Source: Massilia kyonggiensis (GTDB lineage Bacteria; Pseudomonadota; Gammaproteobacteria; Burkholderiales; Burkholderiaceae_D). From it: a stretch of 64,000 nucleotides of DNA. Position numbers and translations under genes: made by a program. The stretch is from NCBI RefSeq assembly GCF_024756235.1, contig NZ_JANUGY010000006.1, forward strand, positions 434,001 to 498,000. Reading direction: 5' to 3'. Position 1 is the stretch's first letter, and each line of letters starts with the position of its first letter. The notes under the pieces are model-generated. The model searched no databases. It worked only from the letters and a program-made list of their open reading frames with translations, and had not been told where the DNA came from. This document shows, one piece after another, positions 1-7,663 of the stretch.

Positions 1-429
1 GCTGCGCCGGGCTTCGTGGCGCGCGGGAAGGGCGCCTTCATCAACATCGCCTCGATCGTCGCCATCGCACCGGAAGTGCTGAACGGCGTGTACGGCGGCA
101 GCAAGGCGTACGTGGTGGCGTTCAGCCAGTCGCTGCAACACGAACTGGCCGACAAGGGCGTGCGCGTGCAGGTGGTGCTGCCGGGCGCCACGGCGACGGA
201 TTTCTGGCAGATCGCCGGCACGCCGGTCGAGCATCTGCCCAGCGAGATCGTGATGCGCGCCGAGGATCTCGTCGATGCCGCGCTGGCCGGCTACGACCAG
301 GGCGAATTCGCCACGATCCCGGCGCTGGAAGACGGCGCCAAGTGGAACGCGTACGAAGCCGCGCGCCGCGCGATGCACCCGGAACTGTCGCGGACGAAGC
401 CGGCGAGCCGCTACGCCGTCGCGGCCTGA
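1..429 (+). CDS. SDR-family oxidoreductase, C-terminal part (5' end outside window)
   Basis: The frame is open from base 1, so the gene begins upstream and only the last 142 residues are present. They carry the second half of a short-chain dehydrogenase/reductase: the catalytic Ser in the IASIVA strand (fragment residue 18) and the YGGSK catalytic Tyr and Lys (residues 31 and 35), followed by the usual helix and a PGATATDFW loop. The NAD(P)-binding glycine motif must lie to the left. The substrate cannot be told from this half. It ends one base before the stop of the convergent thioesterase gene. Confidence 0.85.
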   Translation, partial: AAPGFVARGKGAFINIASIVAIAPEVLNGVYGGSKAYVVAFSQSLQHELADKGVRVQVVLPGATATDFWQIAGTPVEHLPSEIVMRAEDLVDAALAGYDQGEFATIPALEDGAKWNAYEAARRAMHPELSRTKPASRYAVAA

Positions 430-430
430 A

Positions 431-973
431 TCAGCGGGCTTCGAACACGAGGCACGTGGTCGTCGCATGCGCATACAGGCGTCCCTGCGCATCGACGATC
501 TTCCCTTCGGCCGTGGCCAGCTGGCGGCCGCAATGGAGCACCGTGCCGATCGCGCGCAGCGGCCCGCCGTCGAGCCGCGCGCCGCGCACGAGATTCACGC
601 TCAGCTCCGCCGTCGTGTAGGCGTATCCCGGTTCGAGCGCCGTCTGCACGGCGCAACCGACGGCCGAGTCGAGCAGGGTCGCGTACCAGCCGCCGTGCAC
701 GGTCCCCATCGGATTCAGGTGTTTCGCCTGCGGCGTGCCCTGGAACGTGGCCTTGCCCTTCTCCACCTCGACGAGGAAGAAGTCGAGCGTCTCGGCGATG
801 GGCGCGTACGGGAAGCGGCCGTCGAGCAGCGCCTCCATGATGGCGAGGCCGGACATCCCGCGCGCTTCCTGCGCCGGCACGACGCCCGGACGTCCGCCGC
901 CCTGCTCGATGCGCGCGCGTACCGCGCGCAGTTGTGCTTCCCATTGCTCCGCCACCGTCGGCTGCGTCTCCAT
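431..973 (-). CDS. PaaI/hotdog-fold thioesterase
   Basis: A 180-residue single-domain hotdog thioesterase that probably hydrolyses acyl- or aryl-CoA esters in the cytoplasm. Residues 85-96 carry the family's N-P-M-G-T-V-H-G-G stretch, which forms the CoA-thioester site in PaaI-like enzymes. The frame is open further upstream, but the ATG at 973 is preceded by a good AGGAGG ribosome site and gives a normal N-terminus. It is divergent from the MarR gene, with a 131-base gap holding a GTGTATAT-containing element also found upstream of the neighbouring thiolase. The exact substrate is unknown; the context suggests acyl-CoA turnover. Confidence 0.85.
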   Translation of the reverse strand: METQPTVAEQWEAQLRAVRARIEQGGGRPGVVPAQEARGMSGLAIMEALLDGRFPYAPIAETLDFFLVEVEKGKATFQGTPQAKHLNPMGTVHGGWYATLLDSAVGCAVQTALEPGYAYTTAELSVNLVRGARLDGGPLRAIGTVLHCGRQLATAEGKIVDAQGRLYAHATTTCLVFEAR

Positions 974-995
974 GCGATCCTCCTGTCGTGTGATT

Positions 996-1058
996 GAGTG
1001 TATATGCAAGGCTCCGGGCGGATTATGCACGGGTTCCGGCGTCCCCGGGGTTATACTC
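996..1058. promoter_or_regulatory. Possible MarR-type control region between thioesterase and marR
   Basis: GAGTGTATATGC lies at 996-1007 and TATACTC at 1052-1058. The octamer GTGTATAT recurs at 1592-1599 upstream of the thiolase, there as GTGTATATACTC. These could be overlapping -10 boxes and operator halves of the local MarR protein. Only the sequence similarity is seen; binding is inference. Confidence 0.25.
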
Positions 1059-1104
1059 GCTAGAGGGGCGGCACTAACGCCGTCCCGGCAATGGAATACC
1101 GTAC

Positions 1105-1548
1105 ATGACATCGAACGACCCCCTGTGCAACTGCCTCGCCCTGCGCCAGGCGTCGCGTTACATCACCGGCGTGTACGACCAGGTACTGAGCGAGGCCGGC
1201 CTGCGCGTCACGCAGTTCTCCATCCTGTACAAGCTGCTGGGGCTCGGGCCGATGACGGTCAACCAGATGTCCGCCGAACTGGTCATGGACCGCACGACCC
1301 TCACCCGCAACTTGAAACCGCTCGAACGCGATGCTCTCGTGACGACCGGTCCCAGCGAGCACGATAAACGCGAGCGCGTGATCGTCCTCACCGCGGCCGG
1401 CAAGGCCAAGGTGAAAGCCGTGCTGCCCCTGTGGCGCCGCGCCCAGCAGACCTTCGAACAGAACTTCGGCAGCGAACGCGCGCTCGAACTGCGCATGCTG
1501 CTGCGCGCCGTCGTCGAGACGGGCATCCACGAGCCCGAAGTCAAATAA
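1105..1548 (+). CDS. MarR-family transcriptional regulator
   Basis: A 147-residue winged-helix regulator. The recognition region is around residues 48-75 (MTVNQMSAELVMDRTTLTRN), followed by the wing (ERDALVTTGPSEHDKRERVI) and helices for dimerisation. It opens with a short Cys-containing segment (NDPLCNCLAL) common to one MarR subgroup. It lies between a divergent thioesterase and a co-directional thiolase, so it probably controls these acyl-CoA genes and responds to a small aromatic or acyl ligand. Similar TATATAC/TATACTC elements occur before this gene and before the thiolase. The ligand and DNA site are inferred. Confidence 0.85.
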   Translation: MTSNDPLCNCLALRQASRYITGVYDQVLSEAGLRVTQFSILYKLLGLGPMTVNQMSAELVMDRTTLTRNLKPLERDALVTTGPSEHDKRERVIVLTAAGKAKVKAVLPLWRRAQQTFEQNFGSERALELRMLLRAVVETGIHEPEVK

Positions 1549-1591
1549 TCCGCTCGCCGGCAGGCCGCGCGTCATGCGGTTTTCAAAATAC

Positions 1592-1603
1592 GTGTATATA
1601 CTC
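1592..1603. promoter_or_regulatory. Possible MarR-type site upstream of the thiolase gene
   Basis: GTGTATATACTC lies about 42 bases before the thiolase ATG in an otherwise GC-rich gap. It contains the palindromic core GTATATAC and shares an octamer with the region upstream of the thioesterase gene. It may be a -10 region, an operator, or both. Confidence 0.25.
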
Positions 1604-1644
1604 CTATTTGCGCGATCCCGCCATCCAATCCGAAAGGAGTCATC

Positions 1645-2829
1645 ATGTCTGCCCGCGACATCGTCCTGTGTGCCCCCGTGCGTACCGCCATCGGCGCGTT
1701 CAACGGTTCCCTGAAATCCCTTCCCGCCGTCGAGCTGGGCGCGGCCGCCGTGCGCGCCGCCGTCGAGCGCGCGGGCATCGCGCCTGACGCCATCGACGCG
1801 GTCCTGATGGGCAACGTGGTCCAGGCGGGCAACCGCATGAACCCGGCGCGCCAGGCCGCGGTCCACGGCGGCATTCCCGTCAGCGTGCCCGCGATGACGC
1901 TGAACCGCGTGTGCGGCTCGGGCGCCCAGGCCATCGCGTCGGCCGCGCACGAGATCCTCGCCGGCGAATCCAACGTCGTGCTGGCCGGCGGCATGGAAAA
2001 CATGGACCAGGCGCCGTACCTGATGCCGCAGGCCCGCTGGGGCGCGCGCATGGGCCACGCGCAGATCTACGACAGCCTGCTGCACGACGGCCTGAACGAT
2101 GCCTTCTCGGCCCAGCACTCGGGCTGGCATACGGAAGATCTCGTGAAGGACGTGGACATCACCCGCGCCGCGCAGGACCGCTGGGCCGAACGCTCGCAGC
2201 GCCGCTTTGCGGAGGCCCAGGTGGCCGGCGCGTTCAAGGATGAAATCGTCGCGATCGAGATCGCGGGCAAGGGCGGCGTGCAGGTGTTCGACACGGACGA
2301 AGCGAACCGCCCGGACACGACGCTGGAGGCGCTGGCGAAACTGAAACCGGCATTCCGCCCGGACGGCACGATCACGGCCGGCAACGCGCCGGGCCTGAAC
2401 AGCGGCGCCGCCGCCGTCATCGTCGCCGACCGCGCGACGGCCGAGCGCCTGGGCCTGCAGCCGATCGCGCGCCTCGTCGCCTCCGGCGTGGCGGCCGTGG
2501 AGCCGGGCATGTTCGGCCTGGGCCCCGTGCCGGCCGTGCAGAAGACCCTCGCGCGCGCGGGCTGGAACGTCGGCGACGTCGACCGCTACGAGATCAACGA
2601 AGCGTTCGCCGCCGTGCCGCTGGCCGTGGCGAGAAAACTGTCGCTGGCGGAAGACGTCATCAACGTCGAAGGCGGCGCGGTGGCGCATGGACACCCGATC
2701 GGCGCGACGGGCGCCGTGCTGACGGTGCGGCTGCTGCATGCGATGCGGCGCGGGCTGGCGCGGCGCGGCGTGGTCACGTTGTGCATCGGGGGCGGGCAGG
2801 GGATCGCGCTGGCGCTGGAGCAGGTGTGA
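1645..2829 (+). CDS. Acetyl-CoA C-acyltransferase (thiolase)
   Basis: A 394-residue degradative/biosynthetic-type thiolase that condenses or cleaves acyl-CoA with acetyl-CoA. The nucleophilic Cys is residue 90 (NRVCGSGAQ), the catalytic His is about 350 (GHPIGATG) and the second Cys about 380 (LCIGGGQG); all three are intact and the length is normal. An AAAGGAG ribosome site sits 6 bases before the ATG. It follows the MarR gene on the same strand. Its stop is immediately adjacent to the stop of the convergent LysR gene. A paralogous thiolase lies at 8401-9600. Chain-length preference cannot be read from the sequence. Confidence 0.92.
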   Translation: MSARDIVLCAPVRTAIGAFNGSLKSLPAVELGAAAVRAAVERAGIAPDAIDAVLMGNVVQAGNRMNPARQAAVHGGIPVSVPAMTLNRVCGSGAQAIASAAHEILAGESNVVLAGGMENMDQAPYLMPQARWGARMGHAQIYDSLLHDGLNDAFSAQHSGWHTEDLVKDVDITRAAQDRWAERSQRRFAEAQVAGAFKDEIVAIEIAGKGGVQVFDTDEANRPDTTLEALAKLKPAFRPDGTITAGNAPGLNSGAAAVIVADRATAERLGLQPIARLVASGVAAVEPGMFGLGPVPAVQKTLARAGWNVGDVDRYEINEAFAAVPLAVARKLSLAEDVINVEGGAVAHGHPIGATGAVLTVRLLHAMRRGLARRGVVTLCIGGGQGIALALEQV

Positions 2830-3729
2830 TCACGCGGCGACGAACGCGTTCATCCGCTCCACCAGGAACTCCCTGAGCACCCTGACGGCCGGCGACACCT
2901 GCCGCCGGTTCGCCAGCACCATGTACAGCGGCTGGTTGTTGCCCTCCCAGTCCGCGCACACGGTGCGCAGTGCGCCGCTTGCGAGGTCGGCCTGCACGTC
3001 GATGCGCGAGCGGTAGCACAGTCCGAGGCCCTCCAGCGCCCAGCGCCGCACGATCTCGGAATCGTCGGCCACGCGGTCGCCGCGCACCGTCACCTCGATT
3101 TCCGCGCCGTCCCTGTAGAAGCGCCAGCGGTCGTTGACCGTCTCGTCCAGCATGAAGCACAGGCAGTTGTGCGCGCCGAGATCGTGCGGCGACGCCGGCG
3201 CGCCGTGCCGCGCGAGATATGCCGGCGACGCGCACAGCACGCGCCGGTTCGTCTCCAGCAGCGGCAGCGCCACCATGCTGGACTCTTTCGGCTTGCCGAA
3301 GCGCAGCGCGATGTCGACGGGCTCGCGATAAATGTCGGCCAGCCGGTCCGTCAACTGCAGCTTCAGGCGCACGCCAGGATGCCGTTCCTGGAACGCGTTC
3401 AGCCACGGCAGCACGACGTGGCGGCCGAGGTCGGACGGCATCGAGATCTGCAATTGGCCCTCGATCGTGTTTTCCCCCGCGCGCACTTCCGCCTCGGCGT
3501 CGCGTAGGCCGTCCAGCAGCGGCCGGCAGCGGGCCAGCAGGCGTTCGCCGGCCACCGTCAGCCGCATGCTGCGCGTCGTGCGCACGAACAGTGCCGTGCC
3601 GAGGTCCGCCTCCAGCCGTTTCAGGCTCGCGCTAGCGACGGCCGGAGAAATATCCAGCAGGCGCGCGGCCGCCGAAAGGCCGCCTTGCTCCGCCGTGGTG
3701 ACGAACAATTCCAGGTCGCGCAGGTTCAT
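2830..3729 (-). CDS. LysR-family transcriptional regulator
   Basis: A 299-residue LysR regulator: an N-terminal winged HTH (about residues 2-60, with the SAAARLLDISPAVASASLKR helix-turn-helix) and a periplasmic-binding-like effector domain. The frame is open far upstream, but the ATG at 3729 gives the canonical MNLRDLELF start. It is divergent from the oxidoreductase gene at 3826, the usual arrangement in which a LysR protein controls its neighbour. An inverted repeat lies directly before its start codon. The effector is unknown. Confidence 0.9.
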   Translation of the reverse strand: MNLRDLELFVTTAEQGGLSAAARLLDISPAVASASLKRLEADLGTALFVRTTRSMRLTVAGERLLARCRPLLDGLRDAEAEVRAGENTIEGQLQISMPSDLGRHVVLPWLNAFQERHPGVRLKLQLTDRLADIYREPVDIALRFGKPKESSMVALPLLETNRRVLCASPAYLARHGAPASPHDLGAHNCLCFMLDETVNDRWRFYRDGAEIEVTVRGDRVADDSEIVRRWALEGLGLCYRSRIDVQADLASGALRTVCADWEGNNQPLYMVLANRRQVSPAVRVLREFLVERMNAFVAA

Positions 3730-3748
3730 TTTCAAACAAAAATTGAAA
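3730..3748. promoter_or_regulatory. Inverted repeat at the lysR/oxidoreductase divergent promoter
   Basis: TTTCAA at 3730-3735 and TTGAAA at 3743-3748 form a dyad with a 7-base AT-rich spacer, abutting the lysR start codon inside a 96-base AT-rich divergent intergenic region. Position and symmetry suit a LysR autoregulatory site, but arms this short and AT-rich can arise by chance. Confidence 0.3.
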
Positions 3749-3825
3749 TTGATTTCTTGATTGCCTAGTTTATCAAAAAGGTCGAGGCGCCCAGAATAAG
3801 CCCCATCGATCACCAAGGAGCCACC

Positions 3826-4839
3826 ATGAAAGCCATCGCCTACCAGAACAACCTGCCCATCGATCACACCGACGCGCTCGTCGACATCACCCTGCCGGAC
3901 CCGGTCGCGACCGGCCACGACCTGCTCGTCGAAGTGAAGGCCGTGTCCGTGAACCCCGTCGACGTGAAGGTGCGCGCCGGTTCGAAGCCGGCCGACGGCG
4001 AGTGGAAAGTGCTGGGCTGGGATGCGGCCGGGATCGTGAAGGCCGTCGGGCCGGACGTGACGCTGTTCCGTCCGGGCGACCGCGTCTGGTACGCCGGTTC
4101 CATCGCCCGCGCCGGCAGCAACAGCGAGCTGCAACTGGTCGACGAGCGCATCGCCGGCAGGATGCCGCAATCGCTGGACTTCGGTGCCGCGGCCGCGCTG
4201 CCGCTGACGAGCCTCACGGCGTGGGAACTGCTGTTCGACCGTCTCGAGGTGCCGACCGACGAGCGCGGCGAGGGCAAGACGTTATTGGTGATCGGCGCGG
4301 CGGGCGGGGTCGGCTCGATCCTCGTGCAGCTGGCGCGCCAGCTGACCCGCCTGACGGTCGTCGGCACGGCGTCGCGCCCGGAAACGCGCGACTGGGTGCT
4401 GAAGCACGGCGCGCATCACGTGATCGACCATGGCAAGCCTCTCACGGACGAGATCCAGCGCGCGGGCCTGGGCGCGCCGGACTACGTGATCAGCCTCACG
4501 CACACGGAGCAGCACTTCGACCAGATCGTCGAGATCATCGCACCGCAGGGGAAATTCGGCCTGATCGACGACCCGGCCCCGATCGACGTCCGCAAATTCA
4601 AGCGCAAGGCCGTGTCGCTGCACTGGGAACTGATGTTCACGCGCGCGCTGTTCTCGACGCCGGACATGATCCGCCAGCACGAGATCCTGAACCGCGTGGC
4701 AGACCTGATCGACGCGGGCACGATCCGCTCGACGGCCAACGAGAATTTCGGGCGCATCGATGCCGCGAACCTCAAGCGCGCGCACGCGCTGATCGAGTCG
4801 AATCGGGCGCAGGGCAAGATCGTGCTGGCGGGATTCTGA
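3826..4839 (+). CDS. Zinc-type/quinone-oxidoreductase-like alcohol dehydrogenase family protein
   Basis: A 337-residue medium-chain dehydrogenase/reductase. It has a GroES-like N-terminal domain (to about residue 130) and a Rossmann domain with the NAD(P)H loop GAAGGVGS at 157-164. The zinc-binding cysteines of true alcohol dehydrogenases are not visible, so it belongs with the zinc-independent quinone-oxidoreductase-like branch, which uses NADPH to reduce quinones or enones. AAGGAG precedes the ATG. It is probably controlled by the divergent LysR gene. The substrate is unknown. Confidence 0.88.
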   Translation: MKAIAYQNNLPIDHTDALVDITLPDPVATGHDLLVEVKAVSVNPVDVKVRAGSKPADGEWKVLGWDAAGIVKAVGPDVTLFRPGDRVWYAGSIARAGSNSELQLVDERIAGRMPQSLDFGAAAALPLTSLTAWELLFDRLEVPTDERGEGKTLLVIGAAGGVGSILVQLARQLTRLTVVGTASRPETRDWVLKHGAHHVIDHGKPLTDEIQRAGLGAPDYVISLTHTEQHFDQIVEIIAPQGKFGLIDDPAPIDVRKFKRKAVSLHWELMFTRALFSTPDMIRQHEILNRVADLIDAGTIRSTANENFGRIDAANLKRAHALIESNRAQGKIVLAGF

Positions 4840-5868
4840 TTACAACCGCCGCGTGAACTCCATCGCGATCGGATAGATCATCTCGCACGGCTGGCCGTGG
4901 CACATGGCCGGCTTGTAGCGCATGGCCATGGCGCCGGCGGCGACGTAGCGCACCACGTCGTCGTCGAAGCTGCCCACCTTGCGCACTTCCTTCGCCTTGC
5001 CGTCCGCGCCCACCAGCACGTGCAGGCGCAGCACGCCGCGCGCGTCATACTTGCCGGCGACGGCCACCGCGAGCCGGTTGAATTCGACGGTGCCGTTCAG
5101 CGGATAGGGCGGATCGTCGCCCGGCTCCAGGGCCGGATAACCATTGCGGACGATATCCTTCTGCTCGGGGGTGAGGCCATCCCAGCCGACGTTGGTCGGC
5201 AGCGGCGACCGCACGTCCGTCTTCGCCAGCAGCGTGCCCGTGTCCGGCTCGGCCTGGCGCTGCTGGAACGTGTTCTCCGCCCTGGGACGGGCCAGCGCCG
5301 CGTTGCGGGCAGCGGCATCGAGCGTGCCGGTGCGGCCGCTGCCGGCATACGTGATGCGGTCGCCGTCGAGCGGGCGACCGTCGCGGAACTCGCCTTCGAT
5401 CATGCCGCCGAGCGCATACGTGAGGCGCCCCTGGCCGTTCGGCCGGTCGGCACGGAATTCGCCCTGGTAGACGTCGCCGTTCGGGTAGATCTGCACGCCC
5501 TTGCCCTCGCGCCGCATCATCTTGAGGCCGCCTTCATAGCGCAGCTCGCTGGCAAAGCGCAGGTAACCTTCGCCGTCCGGCACGCCGTCGGTCAGCGAGC
5601 CGATGTACGTGAATTTGTCGCCCACCTTCAGCTTCGCTTCGCCGCTGACGGCGCCGTGCGCGAACGTGCCTTCGATGCGGCGCGTGGTGCCGTCCTTCGT
5701 CGTCCATTCGAGCACGCCCTTGCCGTCCGCATAGCCATCCTTGCACGGGCCGGTCCAGTGCACGGACTGGTCGTTGGGTGCCGGGAGAAGCTTGCCGACC
5801 TGGCAGTCGCCGGCGTGGGCCGCTTGCGTGACGCACGCAGCCAGGAGGAGAGGAAGGGCGGTTTTCAT
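4840..5868 (-). CDS. Secreted MORN-repeat protein with a C-terminal TonB-like domain
   Basis: 342 residues from the ATG at 5868. The first 19 residues (cleavage after AAHA) form a signal peptide, so it probably acts in the periplasm. Residues of about 40-175 carry several MORN-type units of the form G-x-G-x-L-x-Y...G-x-Y-x-G-x-F (for example around 122-140 and 143-160). Residues of about 255-342 resemble the TonB C-terminal beta domain (GTVEFNRLAVAV, GVLRLHVLVGADGKAKEV). There is no N-terminal membrane anchor or proline-rich stalk, so it is not a canonical TonB. Two cysteines near the end (CHGQPC) could form a disulfide. The frame extends upstream through two perfect dyads, which argues against an earlier start. 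Function unknown; an envelope role is inferred. Confidence 0.75.
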   Translation of the reverse strand: MKTALPLLLAACVTQAAHAGDCQVGKLLPAPNDQSVHWTGPCKDGYADGKGVLEWTTKDGTTRRIEGTFAHGAVSGEAKLKVGDKFTYIGSLTDGVPDGEGYLRFASELRYEGGLKMMRREGKGVQIYPNGDVYQGEFRADRPNGQGRLTYALGGMIEGEFRDGRPLDGDRITYAGSGRTGTLDAAARNAALARPRAENTFQQRQAEPDTGTLLAKTDVRSPLPTNVGWDGLTPEQKDIVRNGYPALEPGDDPPYPLNGTVEFNRLAVAVAGKYDARGVLRLHVLVGADGKAKEVRKVGSFDDDVVRYVAAGAMAMRYKPAMCHGQPCEMIYPIAMEFTRRL

Positions 5869-5875
5869 TGTGACA

Positions 5876-5905
5876 AGAGTTGTTTCGATAAATACATACA
5901 ACTCT
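5876..5905. repeat. Inverted repeat with 8-base arms upstream of the MORN gene
   Basis: AGAGTTGT at 5876-5883 pairs perfectly with ACAACTCT at 5898-5905 across a 14-base AT-rich spacer. It begins 7 bases upstream of the MORN start codon on the transcribed side, so it is either an operator dyad or a hairpin in the 5' untranslated region. A second perfect dyad abuts it. Confidence 0.6.
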
Positions 5906-5930
5906 AGCATGCGGATTCGGACCGCATGCT
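5906..5930. terminator. Perfect 9-bp stem-loop between the GNAT and MORN genes
   Basis: AGCATGCGG (5906-5914) pairs with CCGCATGCT (5922-5930) around a 7-base loop. It follows the stop of the minus-strand GNAT gene by 9 bases, so it could end that transcript, but no T-run follows on the minus strand. It directly adjoins the dyad at 5876-5905. A terminator is one reading; a regulatory or mRNA-stability structure is another. Confidence 0.45.
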
Positions 5931-5939
5931 CACCGATTC

Positions 5940-6500
5940 TCACCCTTGGCGCAGTCTGAACGTCATGTAGCTTAAGTCATGGCTGACCCCCGCGATCCTG
6001 AGCATATCCGCCACGCGCGCGACGGTGGTAAAACCGGCACGCGCATACAGTTCGACGGCAGGCTGGTTTTCCGACAGCACCTCCAGGTCGATCCACTCGA
6101 TGTCCGTTTCGGCCCGCGCCCAGCCGGCGGCCGTTTCGAGCAGGCGCCGCCCGAGCCCGCGCCGCCGCCACACGCGGTGCACGCCCATGCCCAGCATGGC
6201 GCGGTGCGTGGCAGCGGGTTCGGGACGGCCGCGCAGGTCGATGTGGCCGGCGATGTCGCCGTAGGCGTCGATCGCGAGCCACAGGCGGCGCCAGCCCGGC
6301 TGGCCGACGGGGATGGCGATGCCCTTGATGAAGGCGATGCGCAGCCCGGCGGGCAGGCGTGGCTGGCTCGGCGCGATCGGCTGGAACAGCGGCGTGCCGT
6401 CGGCGCCGTTGTCGCGCAGGTGGTCGTCCAGGTAGGCGAAGAACGGCGCCAGGTCGGCTTCATTGGCCGGGCGGATCGTCAACGCCTCCGTGTTGTCCAT
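5940..6500 (-). CDS. GNAT-family N-acetyltransferase
   Basis: A 186-residue single-domain GCN5-related acetyltransferase. The acetyl-CoA pyrophosphate loop is recognisable as RRRGLGRRLLETA, preceded by the core strand (AMLGMGVHRVW) and followed by LEVLSENQPAVELYARAGF, the typical motif B ending. The start at 6500 lies only 8 bases from the stop of the upstream acyl-CoA dehydrogenase gene, so the two are probably co-transcribed. The acceptor (amino acid, peptide or small molecule) cannot be deduced. Confidence 0.85.
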   Translation of the reverse strand: MDNTEALTIRPANEADLAPFFAYLDDHLRDNGADGTPLFQPIAPSQPRLPAGLRIAFIKGIAIPVGQPGWRRLWLAIDAYGDIAGHIDLRGRPEPAATHRAMLGMGVHRVWRRRGLGRRLLETAAGWARAETDIEWIDLEVLSENQPAVELYARAGFTTVARVADMLRIAGVSHDLSYMTFRLRQG

Positions 6501-6508
6501 CAATGTCG

Positions 6509-7636
6509 TCACAAAGCCCTTGCAATCAAAATCTTCTGGATGTCGCTCGTGCCTTCGTAGATCTGGCACACGCGCACGTCGCGGTAGATGCGCTCGACGG
6601 GGAAGTCGGCCACGTAGCCGTAGCCGCCGAACACCTGCATCGCCGACGATACCACGCGCTCGGCCATCTCGGACGCGAACAGCTTGGCCATCGCCGCTTC
6701 CTTCAGGCAGGGCAGGCCGGCATCCTTCATGGACGCGGCGTGCAGGATCAGCTGGCGCGCGGCCTCGATCTGCATCGCCATCTCGGCCAGGCGGAACTGC
6801 ACGGCCTGGTGGTCGAAGATCGGCGCACCAAAACTTTCGCGCTCCTTCGCATACGCCAGCGCGGCCTCGAACGCGGCGCGCGCCATGCCCACCGATTGCG
6901 ACGCGATGCCGATGCGTCCGCCCTCCAGGCCCGACAGCGCGATCTTGTAGCCTTGCCCCTCTTCGCCGATCAGGTTTTCGACCGGGACGCGGCAGTTGTC
7001 GAACACGATCTGCGCCGTGTCCGACGAATGCTGGCCCATTTTCTGCTCGATGCCGGCGACGATGTAGCCGGGCGTGTCGGTCGGCACCCAGAACGCGCTG
7101 ATGCCCTTCTTGCCGGCCGCTTTATCCGTGACGGCCATGACGATCGCGACGTCGCCGTGTTTGCCGCTCGTGATGAACTGCTTCGTGCCGTTCAGGACGT
7201 AGTGGTCGCCGTCGCGCACGGCCGTCGTGCGCAGGGCGGCGGCGTCGCTGCCCGTGTGCGGCTCCGTCAGCGCGAAGGCGCCCAGCAGGTCGCCCTGCGC
7301 GAGCGGGCGCAGCCAGCGTTCCTTCTGCGCCGCGTTCGCGTACGTCATCGCGATCGAGCACACGGGGCAGTTGTTGACCGAAATGATGGTGGAGGTGCCG
7401 CCGTCGCCGGCCGCGATCTCTTCCAGCACCAGCGCCAGCGCGACGTAGTCGAGGCCCGCGCCGCCGTACTGCTCGGGCACGGCCACGCCGAACGCGCCCA
7501 GCCGGGCCAGTTCCTTCAGCTCGTCCTTCGGAAAATGGTGCTCGCGGTCCCAGCGCGCCGCGTTGGGCGCCAGGCGTTCCTGCGCGAAGGTGCGCAGGGC
7601 GTCGCGGATCATCTGGTGTTCTTCGGTCAAAATCAT
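6509..7636 (-). CDS. Short-chain acyl-CoA dehydrogenase
   Basis: A 375-residue FAD-dependent acyl-CoA dehydrogenase catalysing alpha-beta desaturation of an acyl-CoA with electrons passed to ETF. Landmarks are EQYGGAGLDY, the FAD-contacting LTEPHTGSDA, the FGGYGYVADFP segment and YEGTSDIQ near the end, where Glu361 is the likely catalytic base (butyryl/short-chain type placement). It differs from the ivd paralogue at 11590, whose catalytic Glu lies in the LDFERT region. It is the fifth gene of the minus-strand run ivd, aceK, thiolase, SDR, this gene, GNAT. Acyl chain length is inferred only from family resemblance. Confidence 0.92.
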   Translation of the reverse strand: MILTEEHQMIRDALRTFAQERLAPNAARWDREHHFPKDELKELARLGAFGVAVPEQYGGAGLDYVALALVLEEIAAGDGGTSTIISVNNCPVCSIAMTYANAAQKERWLRPLAQGDLLGAFALTEPHTGSDAAALRTTAVRDGDHYVLNGTKQFITSGKHGDVAIVMAVTDKAAGKKGISAFWVPTDTPGYIVAGIEQKMGQHSSDTAQIVFDNCRVPVENLIGEEGQGYKIALSGLEGGRIGIASQSVGMARAAFEAALAYAKERESFGAPIFDHQAVQFRLAEMAMQIEAARQLILHAASMKDAGLPCLKEAAMAKLFASEMAERVVSSAMQVFGGYGYVADFPVERIYRDVRVCQIYEGTSDIQKILIARAL

Positions 7637-7663
7637 ATTGTCTCGGTTGTTATCCTGGACGGC

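Noticed and set aside
1060..2739. A 559-codon frame antisense to the marR and thiolase genes
   Set aside because: Spans two genes with intact motifs; composition is Arg/Ala/His rich, a GC artefact.
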